Shown here in pieces: positions 51,887 through 61,620 of a stretch of DNA of 64,000 nucleotides. The DNA is from Alkalihalobacillus trypoxylicola. Its GTDB lineage: Bacteria > Bacillota > Bacilli > Bacillales > Bacillaceae_D. The DNA lies in contig NZ_LTAO01000003.1 of assembly GCF_001590785.1 (NCBI RefSeq), positions 43,317 through 107,316 of the forward strand. Direction: 5' to 3'. The notes beneath the pieces are model-generated. The model was given only the letters and a program-made list of their open reading frames with translations, had not been told where the DNA came from and did no database searches. The position numbers were made by a program, and so were the translations under genes. The stretch's first letter is position 1; each line of letters starts with the position of its first letter.

Positions 51887-54178
51887 TCAGTCCATCTTTC
51901 TTACATGTTTATTTTCTGACAAATATTTAAATTGACCTCTATATTTACCTGGCGTAATATTTTTATATTTCCTAAAAACTCGTATAAAGCTATTTTCGTG
52001 CTGGTAGCCTACTTCATTGGCAATATCCGAAATTTTCTTGTCAGTACTCATCAGTAATTCTGTCGCTTTTTCTATTCTCAGGCTTGTAAAATATCCATAA
52101 ATCGTATCATTCATTTGTTCCTTGAAGATTTGGCTCGCTAAGCTCACACTTATATGGACAGATTCCGCTATTTCTTGGATACCTATAGGCTCCTGAATTT
52201 GTTTTTTCATAAACTCTATCATCTGATTACAAATCATATACTCTTTTTGCTGCTGAATTTTATTAAACTCCTCCGCTAGCATTTGTGAGCAGCTTTTTAA
52301 ATCTAGTATGATATCTTTTAAATCCATCGTTTCATACTCTTCAAGTGCTTTTGATTGTTTCCTTAATGCATGACTCATTGAAATATCTAATACCTCTTCT
52401 TTAATAGAAGCCAAAAAAGTAAGGGCTTTCAAAGGATCATATGGCTGTTCCTTAAGCTGCTCATTTAACGAGTGAATCCAATGAGAGGCTTTGTTTGAAT
52501 TGCCAGAACGGATTATATCTATTAAAGATTCCTGAGGTACATCCACTATTACAGTACTCTGTTTTTTTTGATTTACATATTGATCATAATCATTTAAACT
52601 TCCATATCCATTAAAGATTCTTAGATATAAGCTATCTCTTGCTTCTAGCATCTTGCTTTCCAATAACCCAATATCTGTTTCACTTTTACTCATTCCGATT
52701 GAGATATTAAACTCAAGCAATTCCTCTACTAAAGCAATCGATCGTTTTAAAGGAGATATTAATTCCTTCCTATTGAAATGCCCTTTTAACAGAACGGCTG
52801 CTTTATCTTTACCTAAATCTACACACTCACACGTACCATGGTTACTTAAGACTTCAGACAAAATATTGGTAATGGCGAATCGTAATAATGAATAATCTGA
52901 TTCAGGAAATTGATTAGACCATTCTTGATAATGATCAATGGATGCAATGATAAAAATATAATGGTCTTCCTCCCACTTTTGAAAATACAAATTCCATTTT
53001 TCATAGACATCTTCTTTACTCTTCATATTTCCTCTATAAATATCATTAAAAAATTTCGTCGTCGCTTCCATTTTTACTTTTTGAACCATTCTAGACAAAT
53101 AAGTGTGGTCACTTATTAAATCAGTTGCTAAGTTTTCTAGCTGGGTTAAATCACCCATCCCTTTACGATCTTCATTGAGCTTAAATAATTTCTTTAAACG
53201 ACGTATCGGCTTAAAGGCTTGATTGTTCAAATAAATAATCGAAAGCAATCCCAAAATTAATGAAATAGCAGAAACGATAAATACAGCATTTCGGATATTT
53301 TTTGATTTAGCTAATAAACTATCCTGTGAAACAATCGAAACATAGTTCCAGTCAGTAAGCGATGAGCTCATATTTGTTACTAATAATTTGTCTCCGTTAT
53401 GAACCATTTCCGTTATTTTATCTGATTGCAAATCCTCTAGCTGATTAATTGGTATCGACTCTATCGTTTGATTTGGTTTTTCATATACCATTTCATTATT
53501 TTGATCGGTAATATACCACGTATTATTTATAGTAGAGTGATAGGCAGGAGTTAACTTTGAAAAGAGCTCTCTTTGATCGAGATTAATCGCTATAATTCCT
53601 CTAAACGATTGATTCATATTTATTTTCCTAAATAGAGTGATTTCTGATTGATGAGAAGCTTGCCCAAGTAGCACATCTCTTTTTTTCACAATTAACGTTT
53701 CCTTTTCAAGCTCATCCTTTACATCTATCCAATTCGAATCTCTAAAATTTAGTTTATTAGAGCTAAATCCTTGTGGCATAGCGACAAAGCTTTCCTGATT
53801 CAAGTCATAAATATAGATACTTTTAATATAGGGAGAATTTTTTATAACCGTTGATAATAATTGATAAATTCTAGTTACATTTTCATATGAATTTTGATAA
53901 GGGCTTTTTAAGAAATCATTGATACTTGGCTCTAGTGACAAGTTAATCGCGACTTGATTCGTCTCTTCAATATACGTATCAATTAATTCCATATTTATTT
54001 GTAGCATTTGTTGTTGAGGCTCGTGTAATTGATCTTGTAGAACACTTTTAGATGAATAGTAGGAGGCTAAGCCAACCGTGAGTATTAAAAAAAAGATGGC
54101 CGTACTAATGAGAAGTACTAATCGTGTTTGAGTATTTGACCAGATGTTTTTTGTCCATCTAAAAAGTGATCGGGGCAT
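51887..54178 (-). CDS. YesS-like membrane AraC regulator
   Basis: A 763-aa one-component regulator of the YesS/LplR type. TM1 (about 18-38), an extracellular CACHE-like sensor (about 40-285: SYYSSKSVLQDQLHEPQQQMLQINMELIDTYI), TM2 (about 290-310), a cytoplasmic linker and a C-terminal AraC domain (about 655-755: IQEIAESVHISVSLASQIFKEQMND then DIANEVGYQHENSFIRVFRKYKNITPGKYR). It probably senses an extracellular oligosaccharide or binding protein and activates the operon. ATG 54178 has AGGAGG 8 bases upstream; an ATG at 54184 is too close. Placement within the operon it may control suggests feed-forward regulation. Confidence 0.8.
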   Translation of the reverse strand: MPRSLFRWTKNIWSNTQTRLVLLISTAIFFLILTVGLASYYSSKSVLQDQLHEPQQQMLQINMELIDTYIEETNQVAINLSLEPSINDFLKSPYQNSYENVTRIYQLLSTVIKNSPYIKSIYIYDLNQESFVAMPQGFSSNKLNFRDSNWIDVKDELEKETLIVKKRDVLLGQASHQSEITLFRKINMNQSFRGIIAINLDQRELFSKLTPAYHSTINNTWYITDQNNEMVYEKPNQTIESIPINQLEDLQSDKITEMVHNGDKLLVTNMSSSLTDWNYVSIVSQDSLLAKSKNIRNAVFIVSAISLILGLLSIIYLNNQAFKPIRRLKKLFKLNEDRKGMGDLTQLENLATDLISDHTYLSRMVQKVKMEATTKFFNDIYRGNMKSKEDVYEKWNLYFQKWEEDHYIFIIASIDHYQEWSNQFPESDYSLLRFAITNILSEVLSNHGTCECVDLGKDKAAVLLKGHFNRKELISPLKRSIALVEELLEFNISIGMSKSETDIGLLESKMLEARDSLYLRIFNGYGSLNDYDQYVNQKKQSTVIVDVPQESLIDIIRSGNSNKASHWIHSLNEQLKEQPYDPLKALTFLASIKEEVLDISMSHALRKQSKALEEYETMDLKDIILDLKSCSQMLAEEFNKIQQQKEYMICNQMIEFMKKQIQEPIGIQEIAESVHISVSLASQIFKEQMNDTIYGYFTSLRIEKATELLMSTDKKISDIANEVGYQHENSFIRVFRKYKNITPGKYRGQFKYLSENKHVRKMD

Positions 54179-54229
54179 GTTCATTCCTCCTTTTTCAAAA
54201 TTATATCACATACCCCACCTATTATTTCA

Positions 54230-56380
54230 TTACTCTAAATATTCAAGTATTTCATTAGCGGCTAACAGAACAATTCCGACACCATGAGGATCATTTATTT
54301 TCCATGGAAGGTCATATTTATAATAATGATTAGAAAAAGAATAGCTAGAACCTTTGCATATAGCAAAGATATTTCCACCTTTATCGATTGCTTTTTGGCA
54401 TAAACCATTCCAACCGTCTATCGCAGCATTTAAATAGCGATTTTTTTCACTATCTTGAAACCAGCCTAATCTTACTCCTGCTGAGAAAGCATAAACAAAC
54501 ATAGCCGTACATGACGCTTCCTCATAGGATTCACGGTCCGTTAAAACCTGTGACCACAAGCCATTCTCACCTTGCTCTTTAATAATTCCTTCACTTAACT
54601 GTATAAAAAACTGATGAATGTCATCATATAAGTCATGGTCTGTATCTAACACTTTTAATAATTCAGTAAGGGAGAATAGAACCCATCCATTCGCTCTTCC
54701 CCAAGGTGTATTTGTTCTTTTCTCCTTTTTCACATGATAGACATGTGACATTAATTGAAGCTCTTCCATATAAAGATATTTTTTATAAAGTAACAATTGT
54801 CGAGCGGCTTCATCAAGAAAACGGTTATCGCCCTTTAATTGTGCATATTGACATAAAAATGGAACACTCATGTACATATCATCACACCACATGGTTTGAT
54901 GCATGCTAGGAGATACTCCAAACTTTCGATAGAGTGTACGATCATTTAAGCGACTTTGCTGATTCATTATGTAATCAGCTATTTGATCCGCTATTTCTTC
55001 TGCACCTTCGAGCTTTCGATATCGATGAGCACGTAACATAAGCGAACCAAAAGAACCGCAATCATCTAGACTATCGATATCAGCTAGCTGATTATTAAGC
55101 CCTGGTGCCCCAAACTTTTCTTTGTCCCATAATGAATAACGATAAGTCGATGTTGCAAATTCAACATGACTTAATACGTACTCTTCAATATCCTTTCTTT
55201 TGAACCTAGCACTAATCTCCAACAGACCGTAGAGAGTTACTCCTAATGGATAATTCCATTTTCCAAAATGTTCATTTTCTAAAAAAGGTCGTATGCTAGC
55301 ATTTTTTATTTCAGGAATCCATCTCCTATTTCCTAAAGTGAGAAAAGGCGGCTGAAACCATTCCAGGCAAAACTCTTCTGACTGTTCAAAGTACCCTAAA
55401 TAAAGCCAGGGACTTTTTAACCCCTTAACCTGCTGTGGAACTTGAAACAATGACTGTGAATCATGAGTAAAGGTAAAGCCCCATGCTTCTTCTCCACAAT
55501 AAGAGATGATAACCAAATCATGCACACCCCTAGGAACCTCTAAACTAAATGTAAAATCCCCTTCACTTATTAAATCATATACTGACTGATGATTAATTAA
55601 AAAGCTCGTTCTTCCATAGCTGTAACCTGAAAGAGTAATAGAATTCCTCCCACTCTTATTATTCAGCTTAGTCCAAGCATAGGCTTTACTATTTTTTTTC
55701 ATCCCATAGAGCTCAGCTAGCTGTCCTTTGTATTGGTCCTCTTTGATTTCCCTTGGATACCATGTTAAACCGGAATTTTTCTCAAGCTGAGAATGAAATA
55801 GGACCTCGTTCATGTCTGCTTGGTGACTAAATGTAAAAATCCAGCCCTCTTCTCCGTCTCTTTCTTTCGTTGGAGCTAAAAAATGAAAAGGTTGATTCTT
55901 TCGATTAGCTGTACCAAATATCGCTCTACACCCATGAATATCCTTTTCCAATTCCAAGATAAAATGATTCCAGCCTTTCTCTAATAAAAGAGACCATTTA
56001 GTATCAACTTCATTTTCACTCTTATCTGTTGCAGCACTCCATACTTTAATGCTATTACAAAACAGCTTCACTTTACCTGTTGCCCTAATTGAAAAAGGAA
56101 AACTTCCCTTTTCATCTCTCCATAGTTTCGCCCATGCATAGACTTTATCGCCGATATTCATTTCTGGAAGCATCTGGTCAAAAGGAAATTCGTAGCGATG
56201 ATCAGCACGCTTTTTAATATCACTATGACGAGTTATTCTATAAACAGGTGGTAATGAAGGATGGTTTCCAATATAGTTTTGAGCGATTACTGAGGCCATT
56301 TTATCTATTTCTGAACAGGCAACATAGTGATTAATGCTTTCGTTTGGTAGAAAATAACCTTTTTCACTCATGTCGAACAC
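54230..56380 (-). CDS. GH105-like hydrolase with long N-terminal extension
   Basis: A 716-aa protein. The C-terminal 400 residues follow the GH105 fold: MHQTMWCDDMYMSVPFLCQYAQL (catalytic Asp region), TNTPWGRANGWVLFSLTELLKVL, EEASCTAMFVYAFSAGVRLGWF and INDPHGVGIVLLAANEI. The first about 320 residues add beta-rich domains (NIGDKVYAWAKLWRDEKGSF; LSGYSYGRTSFLINHQSVYDL), probably carbohydrate-binding jelly rolls, that ordinary GH105 enzymes lack. No signal peptide. GTG 56380 is used, with AAGGAA 8 bases upstream; ATG 56371 is also possible. The start overlaps the upstream gene. Confidence 0.78.
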   Translation of the reverse strand: MFDMSEKGYFLPNESINHYVACSEIDKMASVIAQNYIGNHPSLPPVYRITRHSDIKKRADHRYEFPFDQMLPEMNIGDKVYAWAKLWRDEKGSFPFSIRATGKVKLFCNSIKVWSAATDKSENEVDTKWSLLLEKGWNHFILELEKDIHGCRAIFGTANRKNQPFHFLAPTKERDGEEGWIFTFSHQADMNEVLFHSQLEKNSGLTWYPREIKEDQYKGQLAELYGMKKNSKAYAWTKLNNKSGRNSITLSGYSYGRTSFLINHQSVYDLISEGDFTFSLEVPRGVHDLVIISYCGEEAWGFTFTHDSQSLFQVPQQVKGLKSPWLYLGYFEQSEEFCLEWFQPPFLTLGNRRWIPEIKNASIRPFLENEHFGKWNYPLGVTLYGLLEISARFKRKDIEEYVLSHVEFATSTYRYSLWDKEKFGAPGLNNQLADIDSLDDCGSFGSLMLRAHRYRKLEGAEEIADQIADYIMNQQSRLNDRTLYRKFGVSPSMHQTMWCDDMYMSVPFLCQYAQLKGDNRFLDEAARQLLLYKKYLYMEELQLMSHVYHVKKEKRTNTPWGRANGWVLFSLTELLKVLDTDHDLYDDIHQFFIQLSEGIIKEQGENGLWSQVLTDRESYEEASCTAMFVYAFSAGVRLGWFQDSEKNRYLNAAIDGWNGLCQKAIDKGGNIFAICKGSSYSFSNHYYKYDLPWKINDPHGVGIVLLAANEILEYLE

Positions 56381-57677
56381 TCGCTTTTTCCTTACTCAAT
56401 ACCTCTTCGATTGTAATAGGTCGATTCTTATGAGCAGACTTCCAAACCGCTTCTCCTACTGCAACTGAATAAGCTCCATCTCTAGCGCCTGATAACCTTT
56501 GATAAGGTTTATTCTGACGTTCGCCTAAAAAGAGGTCCTCCAATAACAAAGGATCGCCGCCCCCATGTCCACCCTCTCGATGAACAACATGTATGATTTC
56601 TTTTGAACCAAACAATGGATAATAATCAATCGTTTGTACTGGTGTCGGAAAAGGTGCCCGTTTTGGTGCATGATATTCGAGCGTCTCAATTCTTCCCTTT
56701 GTCCCATTAATAGCAAGACGGTAGCCTTCATATGGTAAAGAAAAATTGACAGAATAGCTTAGTAAGGCTCCTTCTTTATACTTAACAGTTGCTGTGTAGG
56801 TATCCTCAATATTAATTTCAGAATCAAAAATACATTGATCAGGTCGATATTCTGAATAAGGAAAATTCCCTTGCTTCCCTTCTAGCATTACTAAATGTTC
56901 ATCCTCCACTTTTGCACGCTTTAGCCTATTATTCCACCTAGAATAATACTCACAGTCCTCTGTTTCAAGACAAGTTCCACAATGTCGATGGTCTTTTTTG
57001 GAAGGATTAAGTTCTCCTTCTGAACCATAATAATTTAAGGCTCCGTAAGCAAATACCTCTTCTGGTACTTGGTCAATCCACCAATTGACTAAATCAAAAT
57101 GATGTGTGCTTTTATGGATCGAAAGACCTCCAGATAGATCTCTATTCCGGTTCCAGCGTTTGAAATAGCTTGAACCATGGTGAGTATCCAGATACCAATT
57201 CAAATCTATTGATGTTACTCTTCCTATTTTCCCGTCTAAAATTAATTCTTTAATCTTCGTATGAACCGGTGTATAGCGATAATTAAAAGTAACCGTGACC
57301 TTGCCTTTACTTTTTTTCTCAGCTTCTATAATAGCGCGACAGTCTGACCCTCTAGTAGCCATAGGCTTTTCTGAAATGACATCTAGATTATGCTCAAGAG
57401 CGCTAATAATATATTTTGCATGAGTATCATCGCGACCAGCTACGATAATAACATCGGGATTTGTTTCTTGTATCATTTTTTCAAATTGATGCTCTTGATA
57501 GGATTGCACGTGGTGATGCTTAGGAAATCTTTCCCTAAAAACTTCAAAACGAAGTTCATCATAATCAAGTATTCCTACGATTTCACTGTTAAAGGAAAAA
57601 TCATTAATAATCGGTTTTGCAAACATTCCTAAAGCTCTGCCGCTTAATCCACATATTGCATACTTTGTTTTCAACAA
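56364..57677 (-). CDS. Gfo/Idh/MocA-family oxidoreductase
   Basis: A 437-aa NAD(P)-dependent sugar dehydrogenase-like protein. The Rossmann start YAICGLSGRALGMFAKPII has the G-x-x-G-x-x motif; ISEKPMAT contains the conserved E-K-P, and GGLSIHKSTHHFDLVNWWI holds the catalytic H-x-x-x-x-x-N-W-W region. It has four cysteines (HCGTCLETEDCEY) in a small insert, possibly a metal-binding loop. TTG 57677 is preceded by AAAGGA 7 bases upstream. It may oxidise or reduce a sugar released by the locus; substrate unknown. Confidence 0.8.
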   Translation of the reverse strand: MLKTKYAICGLSGRALGMFAKPIINDFSFNSEIVGILDYDELRFEVFRERFPKHHHVQSYQEHQFEKMIQETNPDVIIVAGRDDTHAKYIISALEHNLDVISEKPMATRGSDCRAIIEAEKKSKGKVTVTFNYRYTPVHTKIKELILDGKIGRVTSIDLNWYLDTHHGSSYFKRWNRNRDLSGGLSIHKSTHHFDLVNWWIDQVPEEVFAYGALNYYGSEGELNPSKKDHRHCGTCLETEDCEYYSRWNNRLKRAKVEDEHLVMLEGKQGNFPYSEYRPDQCIFDSEINIEDTYTATVKYKEGALLSYSVNFSLPYEGYRLAINGTKGRIETLEYHAPKRAPFPTPVQTIDYYPLFGSKEIIHVVHREGGHGGGDPLLLEDLFLGERQNKPYQRLSGARDGAYSVAVGEAVWKSAHKNRPITIEEVLSKEKASVRHE

Positions 57678-57740
57678 CTAACAGTCCTTTCACTATAAAG
57701 TCTATGAATAGAGGCGAAGCGATTAGCTCCGCCGCATTGT

Positions 57741-59267
57741 CTAATTTAATCGCTCATACCATTCTTGAACATTAGCTGTTACTTGCTCTCCTCCTGATTG
57801 GTACCAGCGATCCACAAACTCATCAAACCTTTCTAGTGGCCATTCACCAATGACAATCTTGGTTAAATATTCTTGAAAAAGCTTATGTGACTGAATATCT
57901 GGATAGCCTTCATATACAGTAGATGGTAAGCCATCTCCGGCAATTCTCCTCGCATCATCTGTGCTTACTTCAAAGATATCCTTCACCATCTGCTGCTGTT
58001 CATCAGGAAATGTTTGCTCAATTCGTAAATCCATATCTTCTTGTGTGGTTAGGTTTCTCATACCTAAAGCAATTGGAGTTTCATCTGTAGCAGGAATCAA
58101 AACCTTTTCTCCATCTATTACCTCATGCTGTGCACCTTCTATACCAAAACGAATAAAATCATCGAACTCAGAGTCATAGAAAAAGTCTAATAATTGTAGT
58201 GAAGCTATCGCTTGCTCCTCAGAAGCCTTTGGAATCATCCATTCTGGCTCGCCCATACTTTTTTGTGTAATAAAGCCTTCAAAGCCTTCTGCATTCGGCA
58301 AAGGCATTCCTACCACATAAGCATTTGGATCTCCTTGTTTCATCGCATCATATCGTTCACCTAAATTGGCAGGTAAATGATACCAGCTTCCAACGAGATT
58401 ATTATTAATTTTTGCTGTCCATACATCGCTTTTATTCAAAAAGGTTTCTTGATCTAATAATCCTTCTTCATATAATTCTCTAATAAATGCAATAGCCTCT
58501 CTCATATTTTCAGTAATTCCAGCGTATTGAATTTCATCTTCATAAATATCCCATTCTGGCTGTCCTTCCCACATAGCTACCCCAAACATCGAAAATAAAT
58601 GATCCATCCATGTTCCAAACTCTCGACCAGAGGTGGGAATTTCATCTCTCTGACCATTTCCATTTGGATCTTCATCTCTAAAGGCTATGAGCATCTCTTT
58701 ATACTCATCCACCGTTTCTGGCATTTCCAGTCCAACATTATCTAACCAATCCTGTCGAAGTAAAGCGGCTCTTTCAGGAATCATGTATACCTTTGGAACA
58801 TAGTAAATATGTCCATCTGGAGTTGCTGACCTTACTACATCCCAAGCTTCTTCAGGGATACTATTCCATACATTTGGTGCATATTCAGGTAACAAATCCT
58901 CAAGTGGAAGAGCTGCACCTTGTTGGATGAGCGTCCTTTCCATCCCTCCAATTGGTCGGAATATATCTGGATAATCCTCAGAAGCAAAAAGCATATTAAT
59001 ATATTCTGTCGCATCAGAACCAGCAGGTGGAGTCATTAATTCATATTCAACCCCTGTTTCCTCTAAGACATACTGAACATGAGGGTCATCACTCCCTGGT
59101 AAGACACCTTTTGATAAATGACTTTTGAACACTCGAACATGCTTACTTTCTTCTTCAGTATCATTCGTGGTTTGCGTATTGTCTGTTTCGGTGCTTGAGC
59201 ACCCAACTATACAGATGAACGATAATAGAAGTAAAATTCCAGATAACCAACGCTTATTTAGATACAT
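57741..59267 (-). CDS. lipoprotein substrate-binding protein (LplA/YtcQ type)
   Basis: A 508-aa extracellular lipoprotein that captures the oligosaccharide for import. The signal peptide ends in the lipobox LSFICIVGC, with the acylated Cys at about residue 23. The mature part shows DYPDIFRPIGGMERTLIQQGAALPLEDLLPEYAPNVWNSIPEEAW, DEDPNGNGQRDEIPT (a calcium-like D-x-N-x-N-G motif typical of LplA proteins) and ETVDEYKEMLIAF. It belongs to the large Bacillus family for uronic-type oligosaccharides. It lies 30 bases past the second permease. The ATPase is not in the window; MsmX usually serves. Confidence 0.88.
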   Translation of the reverse strand: MYLNKRWLSGILLLLSFICIVGCSSTETDNTQTTNDTEEESKHVRVFKSHLSKGVLPGSDDPHVQYVLEETGVEYELMTPPAGSDATEYINMLFASEDYPDIFRPIGGMERTLIQQGAALPLEDLLPEYAPNVWNSIPEEAWDVVRSATPDGHIYYVPKVYMIPERAALLRQDWLDNVGLEMPETVDEYKEMLIAFRDEDPNGNGQRDEIPTSGREFGTWMDHLFSMFGVAMWEGQPEWDIYEDEIQYAGITENMREAIAFIRELYEEGLLDQETFLNKSDVWTAKINNNLVGSWYHLPANLGERYDAMKQGDPNAYVVGMPLPNAEGFEGFITQKSMGEPEWMIPKASEEQAIASLQLLDFFYDSEFDDFIRFGIEGAQHEVIDGEKVLIPATDETPIALGMRNLTTQEDMDLRIEQTFPDEQQQMVKDIFEVSTDDARRIAGDGLPSTVYEGYPDIQSHKLFQEYLTKIVIGEWPLERFDEFVDRWYQSGGEQVTANVQEWYERLN

Positions 59268-59297
59268 AAAAATCCCCCTTATTTTTTGGTTGTCCTA

Positions 59298-60167
59298 TTA
59301 ATCCTTTAAGGATCCGAGCACGGCACCTTTTACAAAATATTTTTGTAGGTAAGGATAAACTAAAACGATTGGTACCGTCGCAAAGATAATCGTTGCAGCC
59401 TTTAATGTCGTTGTGTTAAAAGCCAATTCATTCATAATTAAGTTAACCGCTGCGATTTCTTCCGGCGCCTGAAAATATTCTCGTAGCCTTAATTGAAGAG
59501 GATATAATTCAGGTGAACGAATAAACAAAATCGCCGTTTGAAAGGTGTTCCAGTAAGCTACTGCATAAAATAAGCTAATGGTTGCTAATACCGGTTTAGA
59601 GAGCGGTAAGTATATTTGAAACAAAAGTCTAAACGAATGGCACCCATCAATTTTGGCAGCATCATCAAGCTCACTAGGAATTCCCATAAAGAACGTTCGA
59701 ACAATGACCATATTGAAGGTACTAATCAGTCCAGGAATGATTAAAGCCCATGTTGTATCCATAATTCCTAACCCTCGAACGGTTAAAAAGAAAGGTATCA
59801 TCGGAGCGTTAAAAATCATCGTAATCACAATCATAAACATAATGGGCTTGCGGAGCATAAACTCTTTTCTCGATAATGGAAACGCTGTCATAACTGTGAA
59901 TAACATACTTAAAAAGGTTCCAAAAACCGTTATATAAAGAGTGACAGCAAAGGATCTCCATAATACACTATTTTTTAAAATATGTGACCAAGTATCCAAT
60001 GTAAAATCAACTGGCCATAAAAAGACTGACTTTGAATCTGCGGCAATTGGTGAGCTAAACGATACAGCAAGCAATTGTAACAATGGAAGGATCATTGTTA
60101 AAGCCAGTATTATTAGCACTGAATAATTGAAAAATTCAAATATTTTTTCTCCCAATGATTTTCTCAT
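59298..60167 (-). CDS. ABC sugar-importer permease (LplC/YtcP type)
   Basis: A 289-aa inner-membrane permease with six helices. The EAA loop near the end of the barrel (EELDDAAKIDGCHSFRLLFQIYLPLSKPVLATISLF) is the site that contacts the ATPase. SGLAVSFSS-type N-terminal sequence (LLAVSFSSPIAADSKSVFLWPVDFTLDTW) is characteristic of the LplC group. ATG 60167 was chosen, 9 bases after AGGGG; it overlaps the previous stop codon by one base (TAATG), so the two permeases are coupled. Confidence 0.88.
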   Translation of the reverse strand: MRKSLGEKIFEFFNYSVLIILALTMILPLLQLLAVSFSSPIAADSKSVFLWPVDFTLDTWSHILKNSVLWRSFAVTLYITVFGTFLSMLFTVMTAFPLSRKEFMLRKPIMFMIVITMIFNAPMIPFFLTVRGLGIMDTTWALIIPGLISTFNMVIVRTFFMGIPSELDDAAKIDGCHSFRLLFQIYLPLSKPVLATISLFYAVAYWNTFQTAILFIRSPELYPLQLRLREYFQAPEEIAAVNLIMNELAFNTTTLKAATIIFATVPIVLVYPYLQKYFVKGAVLGSLKD

Positions 60168-61120
60168 TACCACAACCCCTGTTCCGTTTTTCTTGCCATT
60201 CTGTTAAATATCCATAATAGAGTAAATCCAACTAGTGACTGAAATAATCCGATTGCAGTTGTCATACTATATTGTCCTTGCAATACACCCGCTCGATAGA
60301 CATACGTTTCAATAATATCACCAACAGAGTACGTCATAGGTGTTAGTAAATTAAATATTTGATCGAAGCCTAGCTCTAAAAAGTTCCCTATATTAAGTAA
60401 GAACAAGATTAGAATGGTTGGGAACATTAAAGGTAATGTAATATACCGCATTTGCTTCCACCTATTTGCACCATCAATAACAGAGGCTTCATACAAACTC
60501 GGATTGATTGCAGTAATGGCCGCTAAATAGACAATCGTCCCCCAGCCGATATTTTTCCAAACACTTGAAAGTACTACAATACTTCTAAAATAACTTTCCT
60601 CTTGCATAAATAAAATCGTTTCTGCCCCAAACCATTCTCGGACAGCATTTACAACCCCTTGAGAGGATAGTAATTCAAATACAATTCCACCGACAATAAC
60701 CCAAGAGAGAAAGTGAGGAAGGTAAAATAAACTTTGAACTGATTTTTTAATAAATCTCACCCTAATCTCATTAAATAAAAGAGCCAATATAATCGGTGCA
60801 GGAAAACCAAAAATCAACAAATAAAAAGCAATTAAAAAAGTATTTCGAAGAACTTGATAAAAATCTTGATAAGTAAATAAATGAATGAAATTATCCAATC
60901 CAACCCATGGGCTGTTCCATAATCCATTAAAAATTTGATAATCTTGAAATGCTATAACACTACCTAATAATGGAACGTATTTTAGAACAATATAAAATAC
61001 CACTCCTGGAAGGATCATTACATAGAGCATCCAATGTTTTTTAATATTTTCTAATAATGATTCCTTTTTGTTAGGGACTATTTTTGTATGCCCTTTCATT
61101 TCTACGTTTGTTAATTTCAA
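60167..61120 (-). CDS. ABC sugar-importer permease (LplB/YtcO type)
   Basis: First gene of the run; 317 aa. Six helices and the EAA loop (LYEASVIDGANRWKQMRYITLPLMFPTILILF) are visible, with the LplB-type pattern KYVPLLGSVIAFQDYQIFNGLWNSPWVGLDNF near the N-terminus. TTG 61120 was chosen since AAAGGGGGG lies 9 bases upstream. A longer frame to 61210 would begin inside the -10 box of the promoter at 61210-61238, which rules it out. With the second permease it forms the membrane channel of the importer. Confidence 0.85.
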   Translation of the reverse strand: MKLTNVEMKGHTKIVPNKKESLLENIKKHWMLYVMILPGVVFYIVLKYVPLLGSVIAFQDYQIFNGLWNSPWVGLDNFIHLFTYQDFYQVLRNTFLIAFYLLIFGFPAPIILALLFNEIRVRFIKKSVQSLFYLPHFLSWVIVGGIVFELLSSQGVVNAVREWFGAETILFMQEESYFRSIVVLSSVWKNIGWGTIVYLAAITAINPSLYEASVIDGANRWKQMRYITLPLMFPTILILFLLNIGNFLELGFDQIFNLLTPMTYSVGDIIETYVYRAGVLQGQYSMTTAIGLFQSLVGFTLLWIFNRMARKTEQGLW

Positions 61121-61209
61121 ATAGCATTTCCCCCCTTTAAGATATTTTCTATCCCCTCCTCTTCGTAGCACTTTTAAGCCTAGCAAATGGAAAGTGGATG
61201 AGTAACCCA

Positions 61210-61238
61210 ACTATAGCTAGCTAGTTTAAAAATAACAA
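61210..61238 (-). promoter_or_regulatory. promoter of the pectin operon
   Basis: On the minus strand TTGTTA (61233-61238) and TATAGT (61210-61215) are separated by 17 bases. The predicted transcript starts near 61203, about 80 bases before the first permease start. The -10 region includes the palindrome CTAGCTAG, a possible regulator contact. Confidence 0.7.
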
Positions 61239-61620
61239 TCAACAATTGAAACAATTCGTTAACCATTTAAAGATATCCACTAATTTATTGTAATTGTGTG
61301 TTCATTTAAGAAATGTTTATCATAAATAAAAGCACAAAAAGACAGCTATTGGCCCCCTTAACCCCTGGAAATAAGATTCGAATATTAAATGGACTTATTG
61401 TTCATTCATTTTTATAGTTCTGCCACTTACTAACACCTAGCTTTTTAAACTAATCATTATAATCATCCTGCCTTCTATTCCTCAATTCATTTGGTTTTTC
61501 ATTATTAATAAAACCGCTTTAAATAAAATACCCTTTTTCATTCACTCTTTTTTGTATAAACTTACTGTTTTTAATAAGAATATAAAGGCTAGGAGAAATA
61601 GAAAAAAAAGGAGCTACACA
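61239..61620. other. intergenic region between divergent units
   Basis: About 380 AT-rich bases. It should contain control sites for the pectin operon and the promoter of the deacetylase gene, but I identify no firm operator, cre site or repeat. A short in-frame extension of the deacetylase to 61552 is not supported. Confidence 0.45.

Noticed and set aside
61121..61210. 30-residue longer N-terminus for the first permease
   Set aside because: It would start in the -10 box of the predicted promoter; GGGGGG with TTG 61120 gives a normal LplB-sized protein.
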